Assembly: GCA_020081605.1 (NCBI GenBank) | Contig: JAHREC010000013.1 | Span: forward strand, 6,200,001 to 6,264,000 | Length of the DNA: 64,000 bases | From: Albifimbria verrucaria | Taxonomy: Eukaryota > Ascomycota > Sordariomycetes > Hypocreales > Stachybotryaceae | Direction of reading: 5' to 3' | Shown here: positions 1 to 10,041 of the stretch, piece after piece | How the letters are laid out: the number at the start of each line of letters is the position of its first letter | How positions within the stretch are numbered: position 1 is the stretch's first letter | Notes under the pieces: model-generated | Told to the model about the DNA's origin: nothing | The model's input: only the letters and a program-made list of their open reading frames with translations | The model's database searches: none | Position numbers and translations under genes: made by a program

Positions 1-2548
1 CTGAGGGTCATCGAGGACGACCTCAAGGCAAACAGCCGCGCGAATGCAACCGACGACTCGGGCCTTAGCGACTTGATGAGTGATGCCATGCGTGAAACTA
101 TGACGGAAACCGTAAACGGAGAATCTCAAACTAAAGGGTCAACCCTGAGGGCCAGCAGCACTTCCATCAGCAACACCGACACAAACAAGGGCACTCTAAG
201 AGCGTGGAAGGATTATATCTGGGGCGGTAACACAACTAAGAAAACCACCCGCAGGACCACATTAGGCGACGATAAGATTGATCCAACCGCCATTGTGAGA
301 TCCCACTCAAGTCTCGACCGCCGACCTGCTCTCCAGGATGATTTGTTCAACCCACCAGATGCTGCCTCGGTTCATAGTGCGAGCCGAGCGTCTAGCATCT
401 ATGCCGGACAACCTGCGGAGCGCAAGCCTTCTGGATCGCTGGCGAGCCTGGCTCTTAGATTGGTTGCTGGTGGTGCTGCGACAACCAAGGAGGTTGATCA
501 GCGCGGGCGCGCAGTGAGCGCAGCAAGTCGCACAGATTCACTCCGAGGCGTATCGACGGCTAGCAACCGGACGGCAACTTCGACTCGCTCAGCATCGGTC
601 GCTGGCGGGCCCAAGGCTCTCATGGCCATGCGACGCACCGCCAATAACACACCCATAGCTCCTGCGAGCACTAAGAGTCAGGCGCAAGAGATGTGGGGAA
701 CCATGATTGGCAGTCCGCCGAGTGCTTCGGCTGCAAGGCAAGAGAGCTATGGGCCTGTAGAGATGGATGCGATTCTGCCACCCGAATCCCAGCCACCGAC
801 CCTCACGCACATATACAATTATACAAACGGGGAGTATTTGACTGACCGTTTCGGTTTTATATACGACCAGCGACGCAAGAAGAGGCAGCGAGAGGCTGCG
901 CAGATGGCCCGGCATATGAGAAAGGGAAGTCGGACCGAAATGCTCCTCAACGGCCGATCGAACTTGTCGCCGAATATGCTTGAGGACGTTCCAAGTCCCA
1001 GTCCTAAAGGGAGCAGCTCTAGCGACGGACGCGAAAGCCCGAGCAGCTTGGAGGAAAGGGCCGCGGAGGAGGGAAGGCTGAGCCGCTGGCAGGATTATCT
1101 GAAGACAGCTACATTTCCGACAGAACTACTCAGCCACACACCGAGCATGAGTGCCACTGCGGTGGAAGTCACAGAGGGAGTTACTGATTCCGGGCTTGTG
1201 ACTCCAGAAGCTGAACCGTGCAAGTCCCCTGGCATCACGCCCACTGAATCTGGTTTAGTTCCCGTGGCGAGCACGACAACAGCTGTTGATAATGAGACGT
1301 CGCAGCCATCGGAAACGGAGTCGACCGCCGGGACTTTGGTCAAGGAAGATGCGGAGCCGGTCAAGTTACTCCTCCAACAGCTTAGTGAAGTGCATGATTC
1401 GCTGCAGCGCGAAAAGACCGTTCGATGGAACGACTTTTTGCGCAAGGTTAGAGCCGAGCGTCGACGCGAAGGACAGGCTGCACTGGCGGCGGCAACCGCT
1501 GCAGCAGAGGCTCGCTTCGAGAGGCCGGCCATGATGTTGCCAGAGGCTCGGGTGGCTGATGGAGAGATGATCGGCATTGCCAGCCTTGGGCACAAGGGCA
1601 AGGTGGGACGAGCCAAGTGGAACGAGTTCAAGAGCTTGGTCCTTGGTGGCATACCGGTGGCGTACCGAGCTAAGATTTGGTTTGAGTGTTCAGGTGCCAC
1701 GGCTCTGCGCATCCCTGGCTACTACGATGACTTGGTTGCACAGACCAACGATGCTGATGATATGACGGTCGTCAGCCAGATTCAGATGGATATCCACCGT
1801 ACTCTGACCGACAATATCTTCTTTAGAAAGGGACCGGGCGTGCAGAAGCTGAACGAGGTTCTTTTGGCGTATGCGCGACGCAACAAGGATGTCGGCTATT
1901 GCCAGGGAATGAATTTGATTGCGGCCAACCTACTGCTCATCATGCCGTCGGCCGAGGATGCGTTCTGGATACTTACATGCATCATCGAGACTATCCTCCC
2001 CATGGATATTATGACCACTCCCTCATTGCCTCACGGGCGGATCAACAGGTGCTTCGACAATACGTGTCTACCGTCCTGCCAAAATTGTCGGCACATCTGG
2101 ACTCGCTAGCGATCGAGCTGGAGGCGCTTACGTTCCAGTGGTTCCTGTCCGTCTTCACTGACTGCCTGAGTGCGGAGGCCTTGTTTCGGGTTTGGGATGT
2201 TGTGCTGTGCACCAACGATGGCAGCACGTTCTTGTTCCAGGTAGCGTTGGCGCTGCTGAAGCTCAACGAAGGCAACTTGCTGCGCTGCACAACGCCGGCA
2301 AGCGTATACACATACATCAACCATCAGATGACGGAACACGCAATCAGCATTGACGGATTGATCCAGGCGAGTGAGGGCTTACGTCGGGTTGTCAAGCGGG
2401 AGGACGTCGAACAGCGTCGCGACAGGGCCATCCAGGCAGAAAGGACATGCTTGCGGCGATGAACGCACCAAGCAGCCAAGCTACAACCAGCGGAGATGAA
2501 GATGAGGGCGAGTTGGCCGCAGCGGAGCCCCGTCCGATCGAAGAGTAA
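1..2548 (+). CDS. TBC-domain Rab GTPase-activating protein, 5' truncated
   Basis: The reading frame is already open at base 1, so the N-terminus lies outside the window. The first ~500 residues are Ser/Thr/Ala-rich and low in complexity, with scattered charged stretches. The TBC domain follows (from about 1600). It carries both catalytic fingers: IQMDIHRT (IxxDxxR, arginine finger) and YCQGM (glutamine finger). By family it should stimulate GTP hydrolysis by a Rab protein and so control vesicle traffic. Two single-base slips break the frame: a CCCC run at 1999-2002, where one extra C gives the expected LPHGYYDHSL-like segment, and AAAGG at 2440-2444. After both, the protein ends in an acidic tail ending EPRPIEE with a stop at 2546-2548. 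I take these as sequencing errors. The exact Rab partner cannot be told from the sequence. Confidence 0.9.
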
Positions 2549-2960
2549 GGAGGAATGAAAGGGGATGGAGAAAGATTGGACATGATAATGGCGCAAATAT
2601 TTTGGGAGCGACAATATGCTGGGAACAGGTTAGACAGGGCTGGAGAGCACGGATTGATACCCTACATGACTGCTTTGTCTCCTTTGTCTTTAGTTTCTTC
2701 TACGTATCTTTTCAGCCTACTCGTAGTGGAGTCACCTTCTGTTTAGAGGAGAGTTATGGCATATACAGTACTACCGTGGGAAATGAGACAGATTAGAATT
2801 TGAAGACGATGCTGATTATGCGATCTCTTGACCACATGATAGTGTAGAGCGCGAGGAATGGTTGATATGATTGTAAATGACATGGCTGAAATGCTTAGTA
2901 CACCCCTATCTATTCTACGTACAGCAGGACAAATACATAAATGGACACGACCTCATATAT
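2549..2960. other. Intergenic, convergent 3' ends
   Basis: Spacer between the convergent TBC (+) and enoyl-CoA isomerase (-) genes. It is AT-richer than its flanks and should contain both 3' UTRs. I see no supported gene in it. Confidence 0.6.
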
Positions 2961-3998
2961 CTATAGCTTCGCCTTGTTCTCCTTCTGCCACTGCTCGTAC
3001 CACACCTTTCCAAACTCCTTGCGCTCGCTCTCCTTGTCCTGCGTCTCCGCAAACCTGGCCTCATCGGCGTCCATGCCAGGGTGCTTCAGGTAGTGAATAA
3101 GATCCTTGTGCATCTCCGCCTTGAGAGTGCCGTAGACGCCGGACTTTGGCTTGCTAACCAGGTCTCGCTCCTCGATAAAGGCCAGCGCATCCTCCAGGCC
3201 CTTAGGGGCGATGCCGTCGACGATGCCGGCGGACAGAGCCTCCTCGGCCGCGTACCGACGGGCCTCGAGAACGAGGGTGCGGTAGGTGGCGGCGGGGAGC
3301 TTGTGGCGGAAGAGGGCGGCCATAGCGGGCTTGAGGGGCGCGCCAAAGAGGAGCTCGTTGACGCAGAGGAAGCCACGGGGGCTGGGGCGAGGCGGTAGTC
3401 GTGAGCCATGGCGAACATGAGGCCGCCGGCGAAGGCGTGGCCGTTGATGAGAGAAACGGTGGGCATGGGGTAGCTGATAGGTAGTGGTGTTAGTTACGGT
3501 ATTTGTAAAAGTGGTGATTTCACTTGAAAATTGAGTGAGTTGAGTGAGTCGATGACTGTAGCATGACATAGCTCTTGAAGAGTCTATGAGACTGTGGTAA
3601 CACAGACCAGGCACAACACCATAGCATTTGAGACACAACCAAGGCTCATGAGCCACATGAAGAATAAGTGAGTACTCACGTCAGCAGCCTCCTCCAGACT
3701 TCATACAGAAGCGCCCAGTAACCGTCCGTAGCGACGGCGTGCTCCAAGTCGAGGCCATTGCTGTAGAACTTGGCGATGCCGCTGGTCGTGACAACCACGC
3801 CGGGATGGTAGCCGAACTCGATGACGTCGAGGGCAGCCAGCACGGCACGGCAAAAGGGCGTCGTCATGCGGTTGTCAGGCGGCGAGGTAAAGGTCAGCAG
3901 GTAGACGCCGGGCCGGGGCTCGGTGCAGACGATGGAGCCGCCGGGGTGCTTGGGCGGGTCGCACGGCAGGATGGGGATGGTGAAGAGGGAGCGGCCAT
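2961..3998 (-). CDS. Peroxisomal enoyl-CoA hydratase/isomerase (Delta3,Delta2-enoyl-CoA isomerase type)
   Basis: Two exons, 3680-3998 and 2961-3473, with a 206-bp intron (GTGAGT...CAG). The start at 3998 lies in a good context (GCCATGG). The protein is 277 aa after correction, normal for the crotonase superfamily. It shows the oxyanion-hole region NGHAFAGGLMFAMAHDYR and the following PRGFLCVNELLFG. The C-terminus KAKL ends in AKL, a PTS1-type signal, so I infer a peroxisomal enzyme that moves double bonds during beta-oxidation of unsaturated fatty acids. Two one-base slips are needed: a CCC run right after the start (3987-3989 on the plus strand) and GGGG at 3384-3387. With both added back the exons sum to 278 codons. 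It is transcribed divergently from the F-box-like gene at 4468. Confidence 0.88.
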
Positions 3999-4467
3999 GG
4001 CGACGGTTTGTGTGTGTGCCTGAGTGGTTGGTGCTTTTGGGGTCTTCTCAGAAGGCTTCACGATGGCGAAAGCACAGGAGACGGAGGGTATAAGTGCTGC
4101 TGGTAGTAAGACGGCACGATGTTGCATTCGGGGAGGATGGTGGCATGTGGGTCGCGTGTCCGTACCTCGGTTCGACTCGGCTCCGCTCACCCCGGATTTC
4201 ATTGTGACACGGACTTGGGAGCGCCGATAACGATAGTGATAGTGATAGTGATAGCGATAAGAAATGAGGATAAGAAACAGGGTGCGATAAGGATGCTACA
4301 GGGCAGTATGTCACTGGACTGGATCTACGCCACACGCGCTCTCTCTGTTTACCACCAGCCACACCACCCATGCCCAATTCAAGGCATCCAAGCTTCCAAC
4401 AGCTTGCTCCCTTCTCATCAGCTCATCTTCATCCCGCCAGGCCTGTTGGCCAATCTTCCCATCCATC
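3999..4467. promoter_or_regulatory. Divergent promoter with a GATA-repeat tract
   Basis: This 469-bp interval separates the start codons of two divergent genes, the enoyl-CoA isomerase (-) and the F-box-like gene (+), so it must hold both promoters. It contains a tandem GATAGT/GATAGC microsatellite at about 4225-4260. Each unit carries a GATA core; whether GATA factors bind is inference. Confidence 0.5.
4225..4260. repeat. GATAGT microsatellite
   Basis: Five to six tandem hexamers of GATAGT with slight variation (GATAAC, GATAGC, GATAAG at the ends), inside the divergent promoter. Confidence 0.85.
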
Positions 4468-6901
4468 ATGGGCTCGCAAGCCGCCCTCCTCGTCGGGGAC
4501 GCCGCCTGCCGCCGCGCCCGCCCACGCCTCCCTACATCACCAAGAACTACCTGGAGGCCGAGCTGTACTGCTTCCTCTGCCGCACCGAGCTGCCCTGGTC
4601 CAAGTCCCTGACCTTTTCCCGCTCTCCTGCAGCCACGAGCACGCCGAGTGGGAGACGGACGTGATTTGCCGTATGTCGCGAGCCATGCGGGCCGGTTCTC
4701 GCCTCCCAATGGCTTGGATCGACCCTCCAGGAAACACGCATGAATACCTGACTAACATGCTGCGAGAAAGTCTTTGACTTGATCACGGATGACGGTTCTC
4801 CTGACGTCTGTGCCTACAAGACTAACCTCAACATCCGCAACTTCTTCACCGGAGGGCCCTTGGGCTTGAGGGATGGCAAGGGCCGCACGCAATACGTCTC
4901 CTATGTCTGGCGCGGCAGGATCAAGCCCCGTGAGGGACGGCCAATTGTACTAACACACGTGGCGTGCTGGAAGATGGTTGGCAAGTTTTTTCCTGGCGTG
5001 TCCTTTGCTCGGCTCTATAACCTGGCGCTGCGTCTCATGCATCTGCTTCCCGAGGAGTGCCCCGTCTTTTCCACGCCGATCGATGCTGTTACCTTTCATC
5101 AGCCCTTCCCGCTAGAGACCGAGACTGAGAGTGGCCGGCTCCTCTTCCGCTGCGCGCAGCTACCCGTGGAGCTGCAGCGTCAGGTACTGCTGCAGCTTCC
5201 CCTAGTATCCTCCCGTCGCTGCTCATTTCTTCCTATGTCGCACAGGCATACCTGCCGTTGTTGTCTGATGGTTCTAAGCTCGACCCTGAGGTCGTGTCGA
5301 TACCGCTAACGGGCTACGGAGGCGCCAGCAGTGTCAAGGTTCGCTCATCTACCGTTGACATTCTCGGGCTCACCTATCTGAGCGGCCTCCAAGTCACCGA
5401 GGACGACGGCGTTGAGGAGTCAACGGCCCACTGCATCCCCGTCCGGATCGGCGAGGTCAGCGCGGTGAGGTTTGTGCTAGGAACTCATGGCGTATCAGGC
5501 CTTCGCTTTTGCTACCGAGATGGGACCGCGTCGCCGTGGATCGGCGAGATGGGCCACGGCTGGCATGGAATCGTAAGGAGTAACCGCAACGGCCCTCTGT
5601 ATGTGTTGCACGATGTAAGCCCGGCCCCTGTTGAGATTCCCATCCATCGTCGACAGGGTGTATGCTCATGATCCAGCCAGGGTCTCAAGATCCTCCGTGT
5701 AGACTTCGAGGACATCAAGAGTGATGGCGGAGGCCCAAGCCGGGCCGTTTGGAATACCAATCCCGAGCTAATCCAGGACTGTGACATAAAAATCATGGAT
5801 CGCTCAATCTATCTGGCCAAGATACCGCTCTATCCAAGCTGGCGGATATTTCGATATGTGCCGCTCCATGACGGCCCAGTCTACGCCACTGGCATAACAG
5901 GATACGTAAATGAGTATGGCGTCAATAAGCTCATCGTCCATGGCAAGATACCTAGACACTTTGGGAGTACTGGACGACCGTCGCCTTCCAGCGTGGCGCG
6001 ACATCTTGCGCTGATGCCCGGGGAGCGTATCATGTCTGTGTGGTTGCAGACATTCTGGCCTTTGCATCCAAGCCGGTTTCAATTCTCCATACTCGTAGGT
6101 TGCACCATGCTAATCACACCGCCAATCTGACCTCTCTGTGCAGGTCGTGACAACCCAGGGCCGCTATGCGTACTTTGCTCCAGAGCGGCAACTACACCAC
6201 CCGCAGATCGTGTGGACGTGTCTCACGCCCAAAAGTAGAGGCTTCGTTACCGGTTTAGTATATGATATAGGACAGAAAGGAGATATTTCATTATCCAGCT
6301 TTGGCGTAGCAATAAGCTATCCGGATGCAAACATAGGGTCGGCAGCTCCACCCAACTTGCCTCAATTCCATACCACCGGAGAGGCTTCAAAGTTTCTGCA
6401 GACACACGACGATGGGTTGATGACAACGGCGAAGCTATATCGCATCTCTCACATATTCTTCCGCAGAGTGGGTGAACACGTCAAAGGCATGATTATCCAC
6501 TACCATGATGGTTCTGCCGACGCACTGGGGCGGTGGGATCCGTGCCTGACTGATGGAATCGTCGAGTTATATGACCACACGCAGCACGGAGTGTTGCACA
6601 CGCTAAGATTCTATCGGGCCGGGAAACAGTTGCATAAGTACAAGTGTTACATTCGGGACATCACCATCAACGAGGACTTTGACGACCACCGCCGGGGATT
6701 CTTCAAAGTAGAGCTGGGTAACGTATGTGTCTGGGCAACCCTTGGAAGATTGGCGGAAGAGACGACTAACATAGACATGTGTTACAGCGCTTGGTGTGGG
6801 AGTACACAACCCATTACGACGACGTGAGGGAGTGGACGTTGCAGACGACTCCCATTGCAGAGGTGACTTCTGATAATGTGGTCAAGACGATACGGGTGTA
6901 G
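4468..6901 (+). CDS. Unknown protein with F-box-like motif, five exons
   Basis: Exons about 4468-4670, 4771-5614, 5681-6094, 6144-6722 and 6788-6901; all introns are GT...AG and the first has a CTAAC branch site. After correction they sum to 2157 nt (718 aa). The N-terminal part has a Cys/His-rich segment (YCFLCRTEL and later SCSHEH). Around residues 230-270 a motif LPVELQRQVLLQLP resembles an F-box, which would suggest an SCF ubiquitin-ligase adaptor. The rest is beta-rich and Trp/Gly/Tyr-rich, with two related-looking blocks (GLRFCYRDG...SPWIG and KGMIIHYHDGSADALGRW), perhaps a duplicated lectin-like beta domain. I do not recognise the family with certainty. Three one-base slips are needed: GGGG 4495-4498, TTTT 4614-4617 and CCCC 5199-5202. 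Confidence 0.8.
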
Positions 6902-7341
6902 GCATTGAGAGGCTTTGTGATGGCAGTGTTGCTTCCTTTTGTTCTGGATAACAATTGGCTTGGGCCATAAAGGCCATCGAATGCAGCGCTGTCCGTATAA
7001 GTGGAAGGATTGGGTTGTGAATAAGATTGATCAACATTTGGGATAGCATGTTCAACTTCTTTTTTCTTCTTCTTTTCTTTTCATTCTATTTTCTTTTAGC
7101 CACATAGTTTGACTTGCATAGCGAGTTTTGAGTAAAAATACAAAATGAGTCTCTTATTCACTGCTGTTTATCCTCCAGCTCTTCACATAGCATAGCATGT
7201 AACTACCTTGACGCCTAGTCCCCTATTTTACCTTATCTTATCGCTGCCACCCTCCACAACCGCGATGCCAGCACAGCTTCTAACCGAGCTTCACCTCCCT
7301 CCTCCATCCAAACCTCCCAGAGGTTTCACCAACGTCAAACC
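6902..7341. other. Intergenic with pyrimidine tract
   Basis: Spacer between two genes on the same strand. It holds the 3' UTR of the F-box-like gene and the promoter of ALG2. A pure pyrimidine tract (T/C) runs at about 7049-7098, common upstream of fungal genes. No gene is supported. Confidence 0.55.
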
Positions 7342-8942
7342 ATGCCGCCGCCCAAGGCAGAACCAGCGCCTGTCAAGGACGGCTCGATTGTCTTTTTCCA
7401 CCCGGATCTGGGCATCGGCGGTGCCGAGCGGCTTGTCGTCGATGCGGCCGTGGGACTGCAGAACCGTGGCCATAAGGTCGTCATCTTTACGAACCACTGC
7501 GATCCGAAGCACTGCTTTGACGAGTGTCGCGATGGTAAGTCCGGAGTCGTCACTGTTTACATTTCTTGTAGAACCTATTGGCATCTAGTTGGCTAATACT
7601 GCTTCGTCTAGGCACCCTCGACGTTCGCGTCCGCGGCAACACCATCATCCCCATGTCCATCTCCTCGCGCCTCACTATCCTCTGCGCCATCCTGCGACAC
7701 ATCCACCTGCTCATCCAGATCGCCTTGAACGGAGAACTCTACGCGCTGAACCCGCGCGTCTTCGTCGTCGACCAGCTCTCCGCGGGCCTGCCCCTCCTCC
7801 GCCAGCTCGTCCCCGGCCGCCCCGTGCTCTTCTACTGCCACTTCCCCGACCTGCTCCTCGCGCAGGGCCGCGAACGCTCCTCCCTGAAACGACTCTACCG
7901 CGTGCCCTTCGACTGGCTCGAGGAGTGGTCCATGGGCTTTGCGCAGGCTATCGCCGTGAACTCTAGCTTCACGCAGGGCATCGTGGAGAGGACTTGGCCG
8001 GACCTGAAGTTCAAGGTCAAGGCGAGGATTGTATATCCGTGCGTCGATACGAACGTATCGGATGCGCGAGGAGAGGAGAAGAACGGCGGTGTGTTTGGGG
8101 ACGATTCCAAGATTGTCCTGAGCATCAATCGCTTCGAGAGGAAGAAGGATATTGGCCTGGCTATCAAGGCGTTTGCAGCCGTCCCAGAGGCTGAGCGCAA
8201 CGGCGTGCGCCTGGTCCTCGCAGGTGAGTCCACACATCTTCGGGCACTTCAAAGTATATGGATCAAGAATCACGAACTTGAAAACTAACCGAAATCCCCT
8301 GCCTAGGTGGCTATGACCCTCGCATCTCTGAAAATGTCCAGTACCACACCGAGCTTCAAACCCTCGCCTCCTCTCTACACCTCACCCACCACACCATCAA
8401 CGCCAGCACAACCCCGGCCACAATCCCTCTCGCCGACGTGCCCCCTCTGCGTCTGTCATCTTCCTCCTCTCCGTCCCCAACGCCCTCAAGGCCGCCCTCC
8501 TCCGCACCGCACGCCTCCTCGTCTACACCCCGCCGGCGAGCACTTCGGCATCGTGCCCCTCGAGGCTATGCTTGCGCGCGTCCCCGTCCTTGCCGCTAAC
8601 ACGGGCGGACCCGTCGAGACGGTCGTCGACGGCAAGACCGGCTGGCTGCGCGACCCCACGGACGCAAACGCCTGGTCCGCCGTGGTGCGTCGCGCCATCG
8701 CGATGACCCCCACCGAGGCCAACATCATGGGCCGCCATGGCGCAGAGCGTGTAAAGGCCGAGTTTGCGCGCGAGCGCATGGCGGAGCGCCTCGACAACAT
8801 TGTCGACGAGATCACAGACCCGCGCAGGACGCCGGTCCCAAAGGCAATCTACGACAGCAAGGTGTTCATGATGATAGAGGTTTTCTTGTTTCTTGCCATT
8901 GGGATGGGCGTTTCTCATATGGTGAGCTCAAGATGGAAGTAG
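7342..8942 (+). CDS. ALG2: Alpha-1,3/1,6-mannosyltransferase ALG2 (N-glycan precursor assembly)
   Basis: Three exons: 7342-7534, 7612-8223 and 8307-8942. The intron ends are GTAAGT/CTAG and GTGAGT/CTAG and both have CTAAT/CTAAC branch sites. The corrected length is 480 aa, usual for fungal Alg2. The N-terminus has the GT4 start FFHPDLGIGGAERLVVDAAV; the C-terminal half has the GEHFGIVPLEAM motif with its EX7E glutamates. The end is hydrophobic (VFMMIEVFLFLAIGMGVSHM), fitting a membrane anchor at the ER. The family adds the second and third mannoses to the dolichol-linked oligosaccharide on the cytosolic face. Two one-base slips fall in C runs, 8441-8445 and 8528-8531; adding one C to each restores VIFLLSVPNALK and TPAGEHFG. 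Confidence 0.95.
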
Positions 8943-10041
8943 TATGTGTAGACCAACGAATAAAGGGATTGTATATACAAAACTATCATATATGATCAAG
9001 CGTCAGTGTAGAGCGGATATATCAAAGAAGTTGAGAATCATGTGCTGTGTTGATGAGATAATCTGTAATAACCTTCAGAACATATGGCAAGGGAGTATAA
9101 CTACGACCAGATCACCACAGTTCAATCAAGACTTTACAAACACGGTTGTTTGTGGGAGAAGAAATCAGTATTCTCCAAATTTGCTCCCACTAGATTCTTA
9201 TACATGTCTCCAGGTCAAATTCTCGTCCCACTCATTATCCATCTGCATGCTTCCAAGAAATAAGAAAAAGGTCTACAAGGTATCAAAAAGCTGGAATCAT
9301 TCATATGGCACCTGTTCGCTGTGCTCCCTCCCACCTACATCCATTCCTTCACGTCTCCGTGATCCCTTAAACATGTTCTCCCTCAAACCCATCCTACTCC
9401 GGTTGTAAACCCCCATTCCCATGCTGGTGCTGTGTGGAAGATGCAATGTAAATGCTGGATAAGAAACGCAAGAAACGAAATCCACCCAAGACTTTCTTCC
9501 CGTTATAGTAGTAAAATAGTGAATAAGATGGTGTAAAGATATACATGGTAGATGCTTTGCTTTGTGTGTAACGGTTGCAAGCTGCTCGAGCGGAGACTTG
9601 AGGATGTGGATCGTAGCTTATCTCGTAGCACGTCTGTCTAGCCCAGCGGAGCCATGGGCGGTGACCATAAATTCGGAACTCGTGTCCCTCATGCGTCGTG
9701 AAGTCTTCGTGCAGTTCCTCAAGCAATATATATCCGTCAATCCGTTAAAGCGTGCTTGGCTCCGTTGTCTGTTAAAGACGAGGAATCCGTGTTGCGAATA
9801 CATAAATTCCCAAAGAAAAATATTAGATCAAGTATCATATGATCTAATAATAATAAGATGTTCGACTGGGTTCTACACCGAGGTTTAATAACCGTTGTTG
9901 GTGTGATCGTCGAAGATATTGACCTAATGCAATATTGTGCTTGCTCCGAATGTGGATGAACAAGCTCTGTATCCGATATGAGTATTAATATGAAACGGGT
10001 GTATGCATGCAAAGGATGAGTGGTGAAATGGTAGTAAAAAT
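8943..10041. other. Convergent intergenic region, no firm gene
   Basis: Lies between the 3' ends of ALG2 (+) and the kinase (-). It is AT-rich. On the minus strand a frame from about 9745 to 9394 reads like a short protein rich in charged and aromatic residues (HEGHEFRIYGHRPWLRWARQ), but it has no upstream start in frame and I recognise no family. I leave it unannotated. Confidence 0.4.

Noticed and set aside
2961..3656. N-terminal extension of the isomerase frame to 3656
   Set aside because: The extension runs through the GTGAGT...CAG intron and lacks homology; the spliced model gives the family start and whole codons.
4571..4630. A short intron in exon 1 of the F-box-like gene ending CTCCTGCAG
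   Set aside because: The only donor would give an intron below 40 bp; a missing T at 4614-4617 explains the frame better.
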